The translations under genes were made by a program, and so were the position numbers. From contig NC_135567.1 in NCBI RefSeq assembly GCF_964340395.1, positions 3,255,609 to 3,319,608 of the forward strand: a stretch of DNA of 64,000 nucleotides. The letters run 5' to 3'. A model generated the notes under the pieces. That model ran no database searches. It was not told where the DNA came from and was given only the letters and a program-made list of their open reading frames with translations. Positions 1-39,075 of the stretch are shown in pieces. The stretch is from Glandiceps talaboti (Eukaryota; Hemichordata; Enteropneusta; Spengelidae). Numbering within the stretch: the stretch's first letter is position 1; every line of letters begins with the position of its first letter.

Positions 1-1597
1 GTGTGTTGATGCGCAGGGAGTAGCTTACTTAGATTTGTTAATTTCAAGTCAGCACGTCTTCTTTTCTATTTTTTATGATTTTATTTTTGTAATTTAAAAA
101 AAAAATAGAATATGTTAATGAGCATTATGACTGACGCCATATTGGAAATCAGTCCGCGAGACTTTAGGTAAACTGCAACTTTTCAAAAGACACTATTGAC
201 GTCAAACAAGCAATGCAATATGTGCTGTAGTCTTAATTCTACGCATTGTGCGCCCAAATGACAAATATTTGTTCGAAACAGGGTTGTAAACTTCAAATCC
301 AAATACTCCACCCCTCCTACAGAATGGTTCATTCCAGTATACGCACCTCACGATCAAGTGAGAAGTCGTGCATGCCTAGCCTGAACTGAAGTGTATGGGA
401 CGATTTTTGACAGAGTCAGTCGTCAATAATACGATAATACTCTAAAACTATCACATTTTGAATGGGCAAGTACTTTGTGGTTCATTTATGGAGTTTTGTT
501 TTTGTACGATCAATATTGGTGGCAAAATTACAACGTCAAAATTACCGATGTGGTAATGCACGACAAGTGAGTTACCATACGGCGACAATCCCAAGTACCC
601 GGATGCACGAGGGACTAACCCGGAAGCAAGTCGTTGCCAGCCATACGTTACAGTGGTAACATCGTCCGAGAAATCGCTGCGTTCAGAGTGTCATTATTCA
701 CAGAATTGTTTTTTTCGAGTGAAAACCCGTCTTGAATTGTATAACTCTAACAAATGAAGACATGTCAAGTTATATTTTGAAAGTTGTATCGCTAGTTTGA
801 GACGATTTCCTCACATACTATCGAGGCTTGGACCATACTCCATTTCAGCGGGAAGTTTAGCTAGTCCGATAATTTTTTCTGGTTTAGTTTACAACACTTT
901 TGATCACACAGATTTTGTTTTTGTGATGAAAAGAAATTAAAAAAAAGATCACTTCAACCATTTCGATGTGTTTTCTTTATGAAAGGTAATCGAACACGAA
1001 CGAGTGTTACTACTGTAATGTATGGCTGAGAATGACTCTCTTCCGGGTACTTGGGATTGTCGCCGTACGGAAACTAAGATGGCGATTAATACATTTCTTC
1101 CCTTTATATATCTACTACAACTAGTACAAGTTGAATGTTGTTGACTTGGTAAATTTGTTAGAAAATTCAAATTCAAATTGCCTCAAAATTATTTTAGATC
1201 CCTAGTTTATTTCATTCATCATTAACATTTTCCAGGGTTAAAGCTGTAAGACACTGGAATTATTTATAGCCAACCTCAAAATCCTCCTTTTTTTCTTTTT
1301 CTTGTGTGCATTTCCTAGTCATTTTTTTTCTGAGATTTTGTGCAATTTTTCATAACAGTAGATTTTTGTTATAAAATGGTGACTGTGGTATAAAAGTACA
1401 ATACATTACCAACTTCTGTGTAAACTGTGTTTTATAGTGAGACATCATATGAAACCACTAACCACTTTATTACATCGCTAAAACAAAACTGCATAGTGAA
1501 GATCCTAACCACTTCTACATGTCACCAAAATAAAAAATAAATAAATAAAAAAGACAACAACAGCGGAGCTATTCTGACCGATAGGTCGCTTGTTATA
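1..1597 (-). mobile_element. Dispersed element copy, left edge (family with AACAAGCGACC terminus)
   Basis: The sequence reads as the reverse complement of the element that starts at 63097 and of the end of the one at 61214-63096. The terminus (reverse complement of 1563-1597) has the same start as copies at 56941, 61216 and 63098, with the hairpin-like GACCGATAGGTC. Matching blocks include 90-300 with 62890-63090, and 840-980 with the last 140 bases of the window. No long ORF and no terminal inverted repeat are visible, so the class is unknown. It lies in the intron downstream of exon 6 of the ROC gene. Confidence 0.75.
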
Positions 1598-1756
1598 TTT
1601 ATCTAATGTAACATACCAGATGAAGTCAAAGAAGTAACAGCCATCAACTGTAGTAATTACTTCCTTCTGACTTAAACGTACTGACCTGTGCACATACTCT
1701 ATAATGCTATTAAGTATAAACAAAACAAATACCATATTTAAGATAGTATTACATAC

Positions 1757-30757
<29,001 letters not shown>

Positions 30758-31069
30758 GTTAATAAAGGTAGCTAGAACTAAATAACTGAGTTTATAAAAA
30801 TTAAGTTCAAGAGTTTGTTGAAGTCAATGTCATCAATCAATATCTGTATATTAATTAAAGTTTCCTGTCAGTAGGACATAACGGTTAAAATCAAATACAG
30901 TGAAATCAAAAGTTATTCACTTTAGAAAGAAATGTACTTCATGTAGTAATTTCATTTTGATGACTGTATGCAACTAAGTACAAGAAAATTAGTATTGTTA
31001 TGGATGAATTTCTTTTGTAGTTCTTTTCTGTTACCACTAAAGAAGCATTTGCTGAGTATGGTGATAGAC
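30758..31069 (-). promoter_or_regulatory. Upstream region of the ROC gene
   Basis: It lies just upstream of the exon 1 ATG on the minus strand. No TATA, CpG-rich core or other element is recognisable, so promoter status is by position only. A 5' UTR intron could place the true promoter further away. Confidence 0.3.
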
Positions 31070-31970
31070 TGTAAGATATGTCATGTCGTTCCGCCCTCAC
31101 CGCCCTCGGGGATTGACCGATGTGAGAGGGCGCCCTATCACGGCGTACCTTACAATTACTTTAGGTGCATTCTGTTCCAAATTCAGGTCACTTTATAATA
31201 TGGGCTTTAACACGTTCATCAAATTGTTTAATGCTACTGTGATTCCAATTCTTGAATTTATTGCCGTGTCATTTTACTCAGAATCGAGCAAAACTGTTAG
31301 GTGTCCATAAATTTGCACCTACTCTCGCTAAATTACTGAAAACACTGGTTGGGACGTGTGTATTGCACGTAGGTGGACTATTATGGCTCGGTATTGTAAC
31401 ATACTTTGTAACCTTGGCAATGATAGATTACCTACTAAGATTCTCATTTGGGACCATGCTTATTACGTTGGCAATTGGTCTTCTGTGATGCACGACAAAT
31501 TTGAAAGTTTAGATATTATAGAATTGACACCATGTGATATTCACATTGTCAGGTTACATTAACAGTCTAATTGCATAGAAAACTGGTATCAGCATGGTTG
31601 TAATAAACCGGAATTACGCACTTTATGGTATTTTAAAAACCACATATGGACGTGAGAAATATTCGTATTTAAATTTGAACGCTTTTCTTTTTGTTCGGTT
31701 GAGAATAGGAATTCATCCACTTAGGTTCAAAACATGTCGTTTTAGGGCCGAGGGCCCGGAGGGTTTACAAGCTCGCCAGTGTGTGTAATGTAATGTTATA
31801 CAGATTCAATTGAGGACAAATCCCACGTTATATTTCACTGCACACTCTATCCAAGGGCATGAGTCAACAAATCTTGTGTCTATAACAATATTGAATAACA
31901 TGAATAAAGACAACATCAACAAGTTCCCTCAAGTTCTTGTTTATAATTATTTCAGTATCTTGTATTGATA
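31070..31970 (+). pseudogene. LINE 3' part: post-RT region of a non-LTR retrotransposon
   Basis: Plus-strand pieces include TITLGAFCSKFRSLYNMGFN, FIKLFNATVIPILEFIAVSF and GVHKFAPTLAKLL in shifting frames. They continue with RRWTIMARYCNILCNLGNDR, WDHAYYVGNWSSVMHDKFES and RLRIGIHPLRFKTCRFRAEG. This order is the C-terminal half of CR1/L2-like ORF2 after the catalytic core. At least four frame changes and stops are present, and the 5' part is absent. Confidence 0.7.
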
Positions 31971-31978
31971 ATTAATAT

Positions 31979-32287
31979 CTAATTATGATAGACACAGAAA
32001 TACATATATTTAACTCGATCGAATCGCGCTGGAATATAAATAGAATGTACGGAACGCTGCAGTGTGGAATATACCGATTGAATAGCACCCTCAACGGTCG
32101 TAGAATTTACTTCTCTGTCTTGTCGCTCGATCGCGAGCTCGAATGATTTAGAATCGTGGCAAACGTCCATGACAGTACTGGAATTTGAAAATGTAACCTC
32201 ATTATTTGCTAAATTTGCTAAAAAAAGAAGGGGTAGTACACGTTGGTGTTCTTTTTCGTTGTATGTGTGATACCACATCGCCCCCAT
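31979..32287 (-). CDS. Candidate ORF or first exon, up to 102 aa, unknown
   Basis: From the internal ATG the frame reads MDVCHDSKSFELAIERQDRE and SVYSTLQRSVHSIYIPARFD, with normal amino-acid composition in a CpG-richer patch. The frame continues to a stop at 31979 after a less convincing tail, so a splice near CGATCGA|gttaaat is possible. No family is recognised and no partner exon was found. Confidence 0.3.
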   Translation of the reverse strand: MGAMWYHTYNEKEHQRVLPLLFLANLANNEVTFSNSSTVMDVCHDSKSFELAIERQDREVNSTTVEGAIQSVYSTLQRSVHSIYIPARFDRVKYMYFCVYHN

Positions 32288-32455
32288 TCACGGTGTTTGA
32301 GCCTACCGCAAATCTTCGGCACCAAATATTGATTAAAGTAAAACATTGTCAATTGTGTTTTTGTTTATTTCCCTTACAAAGGACGCGACGTTTCTTAGCT
32401 TCATTCCAAGTAATATGCTGTTTCGTCAATCTGATTTATTGTTCCGCAACATGCG

Positions 32456-32457
<2 letters not shown>

Positions 32458-32486
<29 letters not shown>

Positions 32487-32580
32487 ACTCGGTGAGTATC
32501 AATCTGCTAAGACAGTGCTCTATACCACAGTGGCAGATATATATATATATATTATTATTATTATTAATATTATTATTAAA
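32458..32580. repeat. (TA)n and (ATT)n microsatellites
   Basis: TA tracts at 32458-32486 and 32536-32553 are followed by an ATT-rich tract to about 32578. Confidence 0.95.
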
Positions 32581-32958
32581 CTTTATTTCGGGAAAGAAAA
32601 GAACGCAAACACGCTCAAAAACATCCCATAGATAAAAACTATACATAAAAACCGGCAATTTAAAACAAGTAAGACTTTAAAAAGACAATCTGACAAATAC
32701 ACACATGAACAAATAAAAGCATTTAAAAATACAACAAATCTCTATACAGTTTATGAATCCCCGAATAGAGGATTGTATCGGAATTTAGCACTGCTGCAAT
32801 TAAACTATTTTGACTGTTTTCGATACGTTTAAAAAAGTTGTACATCAATTTACGTCTTAGAGCCACATATATATATCACCACAAGAGGGCAGCAGGTGGT
32901 ATCAAGCTTCGAGAGAAAATTCATGGGTCACATGTTCGATTTCAAGCGTCCATGAGTA
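32581..32958. other. Unassigned sequence, probably repeat-derived
   Basis: The T/A-rich lead followed by aaactttatttcgggaaa may be the reverse-oriented end of a retroelement. No gene is supported. Confidence 0.4.
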
Positions 32959-33742
32959 AACATCGACTTTCGTCAGCCAACAGATTTTTAAGGTAAAACA
33001 TTTTGTATTTTTTTCAAGTTTCGATCATTCCACTTCTGGCCTTATATCCAAAAATAACAAATATAAGTAGACGTGTATAATGAGTTTATTAAAATATAAT
33101 ATAAACAAAGAAGTAAGTATGTAAATGTGACTCATAGCTACGTGGGCCTTTATTATCTACATATCATTATCATTTTCGGATTTCACCAGAATTGTTGCCT
33201 CATGCCCCTGCTCTATCATGACTTAATAATGCATTATAATATAACTTATAATATCTTACTTGATTCATGTCCAAACTTTGCAAACTTTAATGAGTCAGAC
33301 AAATGGAACTTTATAACGACCAATAAACCTATAGCAAGGAATTATCATTTGTAAAATTGTTCGCAAAATACTGTTAAGGTTTTATGGTCAAACATGTCTG
33401 AAAATATCCATATTCAAACAAATAACATCAACAAAAACAGAGATATTAGTACCATTTGTACACGATGGGTGGGTGAAATCAGACTCATTTCTGTAAACAG
33501 TGAGTAGGAAATTCAAACAACCTGACTCATTGTAATTTAGTTTGCAAAATCAGTTTAAACTTTGATTACCTTGGATAACACTCGTTCAATTGTAATTCAT
33601 CGCTTATAGAGAGAAAATTGCATGATATCGTAATTTTGCTCCAGAAGATTAAGTTCACGCATATCCCATGAAATGATCGAAACTTGAAAAAAATACAAAA
33701 TATTTAACCATAAAAATCTTTTGGCAGACAAAAGTCGATGTT
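32959..33742. mobile_element. Foldback element with 75-bp inverted arms
   Basis: The left arm 32959-33033 (from aacatcgactttcgtcagcc) is the imperfect reverse complement of 33668-33742. The interior contains a frame (CPNFANFNESDKWNFI) that resembles the end of LINE ORF2 proteins. No target-site duplication is clear. Confidence 0.65.
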
Positions 33743-33798
33743 GACGACATAGTAGTTTAGAATTCTAAACTGGTACAGTATTACGTTTTAAAAACTCC

Positions 33799-34076
33799 AT
33801 TACCTATACCAGTCTAGCTCAGTTCCCAACGAAAGGTATCAAGTGTGTTTGAACCCCATAGTGAGTGAAGAACGAGTGGCGTATGTCAAGTAATCCATCA
33901 CAAATTGACAGGCTGTCGTCACCAAACGTCTTCGACCTTTCTCATGTTTGTAGAATGACTCCTTCCCCAGTCTGTTAAAATTAAAATCACATGGGGACGC
34001 GATGACGTCATCATGTTTATATGATCACTAAAATCTGTGCAATTGTTGGGAACTGAGCTAGACTGGTATTAGTAAT
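33799..34076. mobile_element. 278-bp MITE-like element with 32-bp inverted ends
   Basis: 33799-33830 (core ataccagtctagctcagttc) pairs with 34045-34076 as a reverse complement with about two mismatches. The interior has no ORF. It abuts the A-rich 3' end of the neighbouring LINE. Confidence 0.75.
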
Positions 34077-34077
34077 T

Positions 34078-35940
34078 TATTTTATATTTTTTTTTATTTT
34101 TTTTATTTATTACTCTTCATCACAGGCAAAAATTGATTTACACAATAATGAAAACATATTAACAATGTAACTACACAAGACAGAAAAAAACATACATATT
34201 ACAAAAAAGTGGGAACTAGCAAACAATAAAAATACAACTATAACAACAAAAGATAGCCTGTGAATGGAATGAACAAACAGGTGCCGAGCACCTCTACTTG
34301 TGTCCAACCAACATCAAAAAATTTAACTAAAATAAATTAAAAGAGCAAATATGCAAACACAGAAAATGATAACATATACATTGACATCAACAAATTTTGC
34401 AGTCACGACATTTACAAACAGACGATCAAGTACAAAAATCAGATGGTTCAAAAGAATTCATAAATTTCTGGTGATAAAACGATGAAAGCTCAGATTTAAA
34501 AGCAGAGACACTTTCCGCATGTCTAATATCGTGACTGAGCAGATTCCAGAGGGGTACAATTCTATTAAAATATGAATTTTTGAATGACTCTGTCTGGCTA
34601 AATTGCCCTTTGAGTTTAAGTTTATCAGTCGAAAACCTTGTGTTGGGGTAATCCCGTTCAACTGAATTAAAGTGGACAAAGTCATCTAGTTTGATGTCAT
34701 TGTACCCAAATTTACATTTGTAAAGAAGTGTTAAGTCTGCCATTTCCCTTCTGTATGTTAGGGGTAAAACATTTAGTTGAGTAAGCCTATCTTTATAATT
34801 TAGGTCGGGATAATGTAGAATGAACTTAGTAGCCCTTCTCTGTACCCCTTCTAACATCTGAATATTATGCTTGGATGTGCCCGCCCACAAACAACTACAA
34901 AACTCAAGACCACTCCTAATCAAAGCAGTGTATAAGATCTTACTGACATTCTGAGGAGAATTATAACCTAATGTACGCTTAATCATGCCTAATTTACTGT
35001 TTGAATTACTAACGATTCTATTGATGTGGTTGTTCCATGACAGAGTGGAGGAAATGTCAACTTCTAAATCTTTGATAGAATTAGTACGACCTAGTATGGT
35101 ACCATTCATGTTATAGTCATAGTGAATTAGCTGTTTTCGACGTGATATTGTGATAGTTTGACACTTTGAGGAGTGAAAGTTGAGATCCCAAGATTTACTC
35201 CACCCAATCAAATAATTTATGTCTTGCTGCAATCAGCAATGCAATTTTGTAACACTTCGAGTCATCGGCAAACAGAGCCACATTAGAATGGTGGACAACG
35301 CTGGGCATGTCATTTATGTACAGAAGGAATAGAAGTGGGCCTAATATTGACCCTTGGGGAACTCCGGAAATAACAGGAAGCCAGTCGGAGTTGAGTCCAT
35401 CGACTACAACCCTTTGCTTTCTTCCTGTCAGATATGACTGAAACCAAATTAACAACTCCGAATGGATCCCGCATGATTTCAATTTATGAATAAGTAATTT
35501 ATGGGGGACACTGTCGAACGCCTTTGAAAAATCAAGGTAAATCATATCGACTTGACCAGCTTTGTCCACAGCGGTGCCAATGTCGTGAAAAATTTGCAAG
35601 AGTTGGGTAACCGAGGAACGACCTTTAACGAAACCATGTTCAAATGATATAGTTGAGACCTTATCTTTGGAAAAACGATGTTGAAAATTGCCCTTTCCAT
35701 TACTTTACTGCAGACACAAAGTAAAGAGACACGCCTGTAATTCTCTACACTTTGTTTGTCAGATTTTTTATGGACAGGAACTACGTTAGCTGACAGCCAG
35801 TCATCGGGTAGGGTCCCCTTACTGATTGAAAGATTGAATATAAAACATAACGGTTTAGCTATTTGTCTAGCGCAATGTTTGAGGACAATTGGGGCTATAC
35901 CATCTGGACCCATAGCCTTGGAGACGTCAAGGTTATTCAA
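34078..35940 (-). pseudogene. Non-LTR retrotransposon reverse transcriptase, frameshifted and 5'-truncated
   Basis: Three overlapping frames give one RT in order. 35940-35542 holds SKAMGPDGIAPIVLKHCARQ and VPVHKKSDKQSVENYRRVSL (RT motifs 0-2). 35599-35195 holds IYLDFSKAFDSVPHKLLIHK, GVPQGSILGPLLFLLYIND and FADDSKCYKI (motifs A, B and the catalytic C box, here FADD). 35232-34426 holds the thumb and C-terminal region (KDLEVDISSTLSWNNHINRI, SGLEFCSCLWAGTSKHNIQM). Two frameshifts separate the parts. On the minus strand it ends in an A-rich tail at 34078-34110. It is CR1/jockey-like. The frame is open to the very edge of the inverted repeat at 35941. Confidence 0.85.
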
Positions 35941-35998
35941 AATGAAGTTTTTAAAACATAATACTGTACCAGTTTAGAATTCTAGACTAACGACATAG

Positions 35999-36178
35999 AC
36001 GTTTGTGGGAACCACATCACAAGAGAGCATTCCTTACATGTAAAACTAAATGAGGACTACTTTGAAATTTCGAAAATCCGATGGTCGAGTCATTTGATGA
36101 GTAGCTTGGAACTATGGCTGGGTTGCTACATATTACATTGACCATGTTGAGAAGATGTTATTCATCTCCTGACAGAGT
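35999..36178. other. Spacer, nothing recognised
   Basis: Between the inverted-repeat element and the small minus-strand reading frame. Confidence 0.5.
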
Positions 36179-36373
36179 TTAGATCGTGAATACATCCATG
36201 TTTAGATCAATAAAGTGACAGTTTCCTGTAAGCAATTCAACTAGTCTGTCTACTGCCTGGATTTCAGTTGGATCTTTTATATTCAAAGCAATCGTTAACC
36301 ATTTCGGACTCGCCAAACTTAGTAGACCGGCCACGTGTCCTCTCTGACAGTATATCAATTTGACCCCATACAA
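36179..36373 (-). CDS. Candidate terminal exon, about 63 aa, unknown
   Basis: The frame reads YGVKLIYCQRGHVAGLLSLA, SPKWLTIALNIKDPTEIQAV and LLTGNCHFIDLNMDVFTI-stop. The composition is that of a folded alpha/beta protein. There is no ATG at the start and no obvious acceptor, so it may be an exon or a gene fragment. The family is not recognised. Confidence 0.35.
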   Translation of the reverse strand: MYGVKLIYCQRGHVAGLLSLASPKWLTIALNIKDPTEIQAVDRLVELLTGNCHFIDLNMDVFTI

Positions 36374-36518
36374 TCAACACAAAAGGTTAATATATATAGT
36401 GTTTTATTTACCCAAAAGCACAAATGAACATTACAGATACACATACAAAAAAATAAATACTAGTTCGTGGGTAAATAGGGGAATAGGGATTTAGCTTACA
36501 GCTATTCAAGCCTGTCCC

Positions 36519-36683
36519 CTACCTATAATATGACTGCAGCCAACCTCCATTGGCATTCGCTGTACATCGTGTGTACATTGTATATGTTTTACCAACACCG
36601 TCTCTTACAACAACGCGAGGTCGAACGCCAGATTGATTCGTATGTATCATGTCATGCCACACATTACAATTGTCGAATAAAGT
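36519..36683 (-). CDS. Candidate exon with a P-loop-like GVGKT motif
   Basis: After a plausible acceptor (ttttgtatag at 36684) the frame gives TLFDNCNVWHDMIH, then GVRPRVVVRDGVGKTYTMYT, and reaches a stop at 36519. A hydrophobic strand followed by RDGVGKT resembles a Walker A segment, although the first Gly of the pattern is replaced. It lies about 150 bases upstream of the 36179-36373 frame on the same strand, so the two could be parts of one broken NTPase gene. Confidence 0.25.
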   Translation of the reverse strand, partial: TLFDNCNVWHDMIHTNQSGVRPRVVVRDGVGKTYTMYTRCTANANGGWLQSYYR

Positions 36684-37335
36684 CTATACAAAATTTGGAT
36701 TTCAAGAGAGTGCACGTCTTATCGTAATTTTGAGTTACACGTTGAAAGGTTTGTAAACTGACGAGGATAAGGATGATCCACGCAATACCGCGGACTTAAA
36801 TACACTGAGACTACTCTACATCCAATTCCGAGTCCTCACCAGAGTGACGCATTGCCGTTTCGGTTGAAATATCCTTATCGCGTACGTGTTGAAATACACA
36901 TATGTCGGACTTAGAATCGACATGTGTCTGAGACCACGGCACGTATACTATACTGATTTTAATATCACGGTTATCCTATATTAGGTAATTATAAAAGCTC
37001 ATGATTGACTGATTTCACATTGCATTGATGTGTTAATGAGATTGGTTCATCTTTGCTTTTGTTTCATTATATAAAGATCATGCTCATAACATCTGGCAAA
37101 GGTAGACAAGAAAAATCAAACCGTGGCAAAATGTATTAATGTTACCAAAATGAAAAGAAAATATAAGCCTGGTCACAAAAACGAAAGCTTGTTAAGATAA
37201 TTTTAATATCACATTTGTCACCATAAATCTCAGAGTTCTCTATGTTAACTTTAGTCTTCTGCGAAGTCATTTGTTGATACGGGAGAGTCGTCTTGGTGGG
37301 GATCCTTCAGGCAGAGGTGGTAGCGAATTATATTG
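36684..37335. other. Intergenic, no gene recognised
   Basis: No repeat or coding signal beyond chance frames. Confidence 0.4.
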
Positions 37336-38301
37336 TTAAATATGTCGTACATTTTCGGAAGACGGGTATGCTGGTGACGATGATGACGGCGGCGGAGATA
37401 CAGTAGTCTGGAGGCCGGAAACATAACCACCCTAGTTATATGTAGCTTGAACAGATTGTGCATCAGTCACAAGTAAATGAGTATATGGATTGTATAAGTT
37501 GTAGTAGGTGTAAGTTGGGTATCCAACAAAACTACTAGATCCATACTGTACGAAGGGATGGGATGATACTAGCAATTGCGCTTGCGGAAGATTTGTCTGT
37601 GCGAAAGCTGTAACATTTCTTGGAGTGTTCTGACCAGTTTGGTTCAATAAACTCATCTGCATTGCTTGTTGTAATTGTGTGTATTCTTCATTGGTTGAGC
37701 TTGGATATATTATGTTTTGGTCATCCATGGTGTTGCCAGTGGAATGAGACAGACTCGTGGCAGAAGTGGAAAGGGTTGGTAATTTGGAATTCGGAAACGT
37801 TACTCTGTACTTTGGATCAGTTTCCAACAGTTGCCGTTCGCGATCTTTTTGCTTCGCAATAAGTCCACGCTTTTGTTGTAGGAGGTGATAATTTGCTGAT
37901 ATTTTTCCTTTTCCTGATCAAGTTTCGTTGGTATTTTACTGCCATAGTGTGATTTCAGGATAGAAATGTCATGGTTCAATACATAGCATTTGGGTTGCAA
38001 GCCCGTTGCAGTTTCTACCAAGTACTTTCCAATGTTGCCATTAATCAAGGCGGTTTCTATTTTCCGTTCAACTGACAACATCAAACGATCTTGTAATTCT
38101 CGTTTCTGGGTCAGTTCACTGTTTCCGTCTTCTTGATCTCCGTTTCTAACGCACTGTGTCACTTCGCCAATGTATTCAGTTCCACTTTCTCATCCCAATA
38201 GGTTTTAGCAGATACACATGTCGCATGTGGGCAATGCGATTTATTGTGACCTTCGCGAAGGTGGCAACCATCGACCATCATTTTGTTTGATAGTATATCA
38301 G

Positions 38302-38329
38302 ACCACTATAAATAGTAGTGGTCTGAAGT
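38302..38329. repeat. Short hairpin inside the broken gene
   Basis: cagaccacta and tagtggtctg pair around a short AT loop. Confidence 0.8.
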
Positions 38330-38449
38330 ATGTTGTACAGGAACTGCTGAGTATTTTTCGTTTAACTGATTAATATTTCCTTCAGTACCTCAAGTTTGTC
38401 TTGTAGGTCAGATAGTTCGCGCTCTTTGTTATGTAAGTCTAAATCTAGT

Positions 38450-38759
38450 CTGTATTCAGACGCTTATGATATTTTGTCGTATGTTAGTAAAATAACAATC
38501 TTTCTGAAATATTTATTCATTATTAATTATGTACACATATATAGCCCACAACATACGATATAATAATCATCATGTACAGTGCACATTGTCTGTTCTATAC
38601 ACATGATACAGAACGCATACTACTCACTGAGCCTGGGATTCGAACACATAAAATATAATCCGTCTTGACTTCATGGAACGTCCAGCTCACACCATGTTTA
38701 AATCTATTAATTTCAGCGACAACAGTATTACAAAAAATCAAGACGACTGTTGACAGTCA
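38450..38759 (-). mobile_element. 310-bp SINE-like insertion with 15-bp target duplication
   Basis: The 15-mer aagtctaaatctagt occurs at 38435-38449 and 38760-38774, exactly bounding the insert. On the minus strand the insert has a pol III B-box-like gttcgaatccc (near 38637-38647). Target duplications of this length are made by LINE machinery. It splits the coiled-coil part of the broken gene. Confidence 0.7.
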
Positions 38760-39075
38760 AGTCTAAATCTAGTGATGAGGCATACGCGATCGACTTCACT
38801 ATCGATATCTAATGACTCGACAGATGCGTCTCCATCACTGGTCTTGTCAAATATCAATTTCTTAGGTTGTGGTCCCTGATTGTCGTCTTTGGTCTGTCTT
38901 TTTCTCGACGAGGTAGGAGCCCTTCTACGCGAGTTATTCGGATTCGGCGATAGTCGGCATTACCTACTGGCACAACACATCTGAATAGGTCATTCATATC
39001 AACATCGATGTCCGATAACCTCACCACTACTCCATCCTCATTTTCATACGTAATCAGAAACGCAGTGAACAACAT

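Larger units (their letters stand above)
33753..35989. mobile_element. Inverted-repeat element with 9-bp direct flanks, enclosing a MITE and a LINE
   Basis: The left end 33753-33801 (tagtttagaattctaaactgg...) and the right end 35941-35989 are reverse complements over about 49 bases with few mismatches. Immediately outside, acgacatag occurs on both sides (33744-33752 and 35990-35998). A 9-bp duplication with long TIRs is usual for Mutator-like elements. The interior is a 278-bp MITE plus a minus-strand LINE. Confidence 0.7.
37336..39075 (-). pseudogene. Broken gene: acidic N-part, coiled coil, Cys/His cluster, Gln/Tyr/Ser-rich tail
   Basis: Minus-strand coding pieces follow each other in shifting frames. 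39075-38870 has LITYENEDGVVVRLSDIDVD. 38950-38770 has KDDNQGPQPKKLIFDKTSDG and ESLDIDSEVDR. After the 310-bp insertion, 38450-38370 has LDLDLHNKERELSDLQDKLE. 38281-38159 has DGCHLREGHNKSHCPHATC, a C-x5-H-x4-C-x4-C cluster that could bind zinc. 38162-37890 has RELQDRLMLSVERKIETALI and KLDQEKEKYQQIITSYN. 37910-37432 has LIAKQKDRERQLLETDPKYR and a Q/S/Y-rich tail; past one TAG, the frame goes on with Ser/Pro-rich text to 37336. Breaks near 38160 and 37900 are single-base shifts with no room for introns. No stretch resembles transposase or RT. The family is unknown to me. Assembly errors could cause some of the shifts. Confidence 0.6.

Noticed and set aside
1610-1700. A further ROC gene exon (LSQKEVITTVDGCYFFDFIW)
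   Set aside because: The text is protein-like and has a possible acceptor (gtgcacag) and donor (gtatgt), but after the phase-0 donor of exon 6 it would read a stop, and it matches no ROC motif I know.
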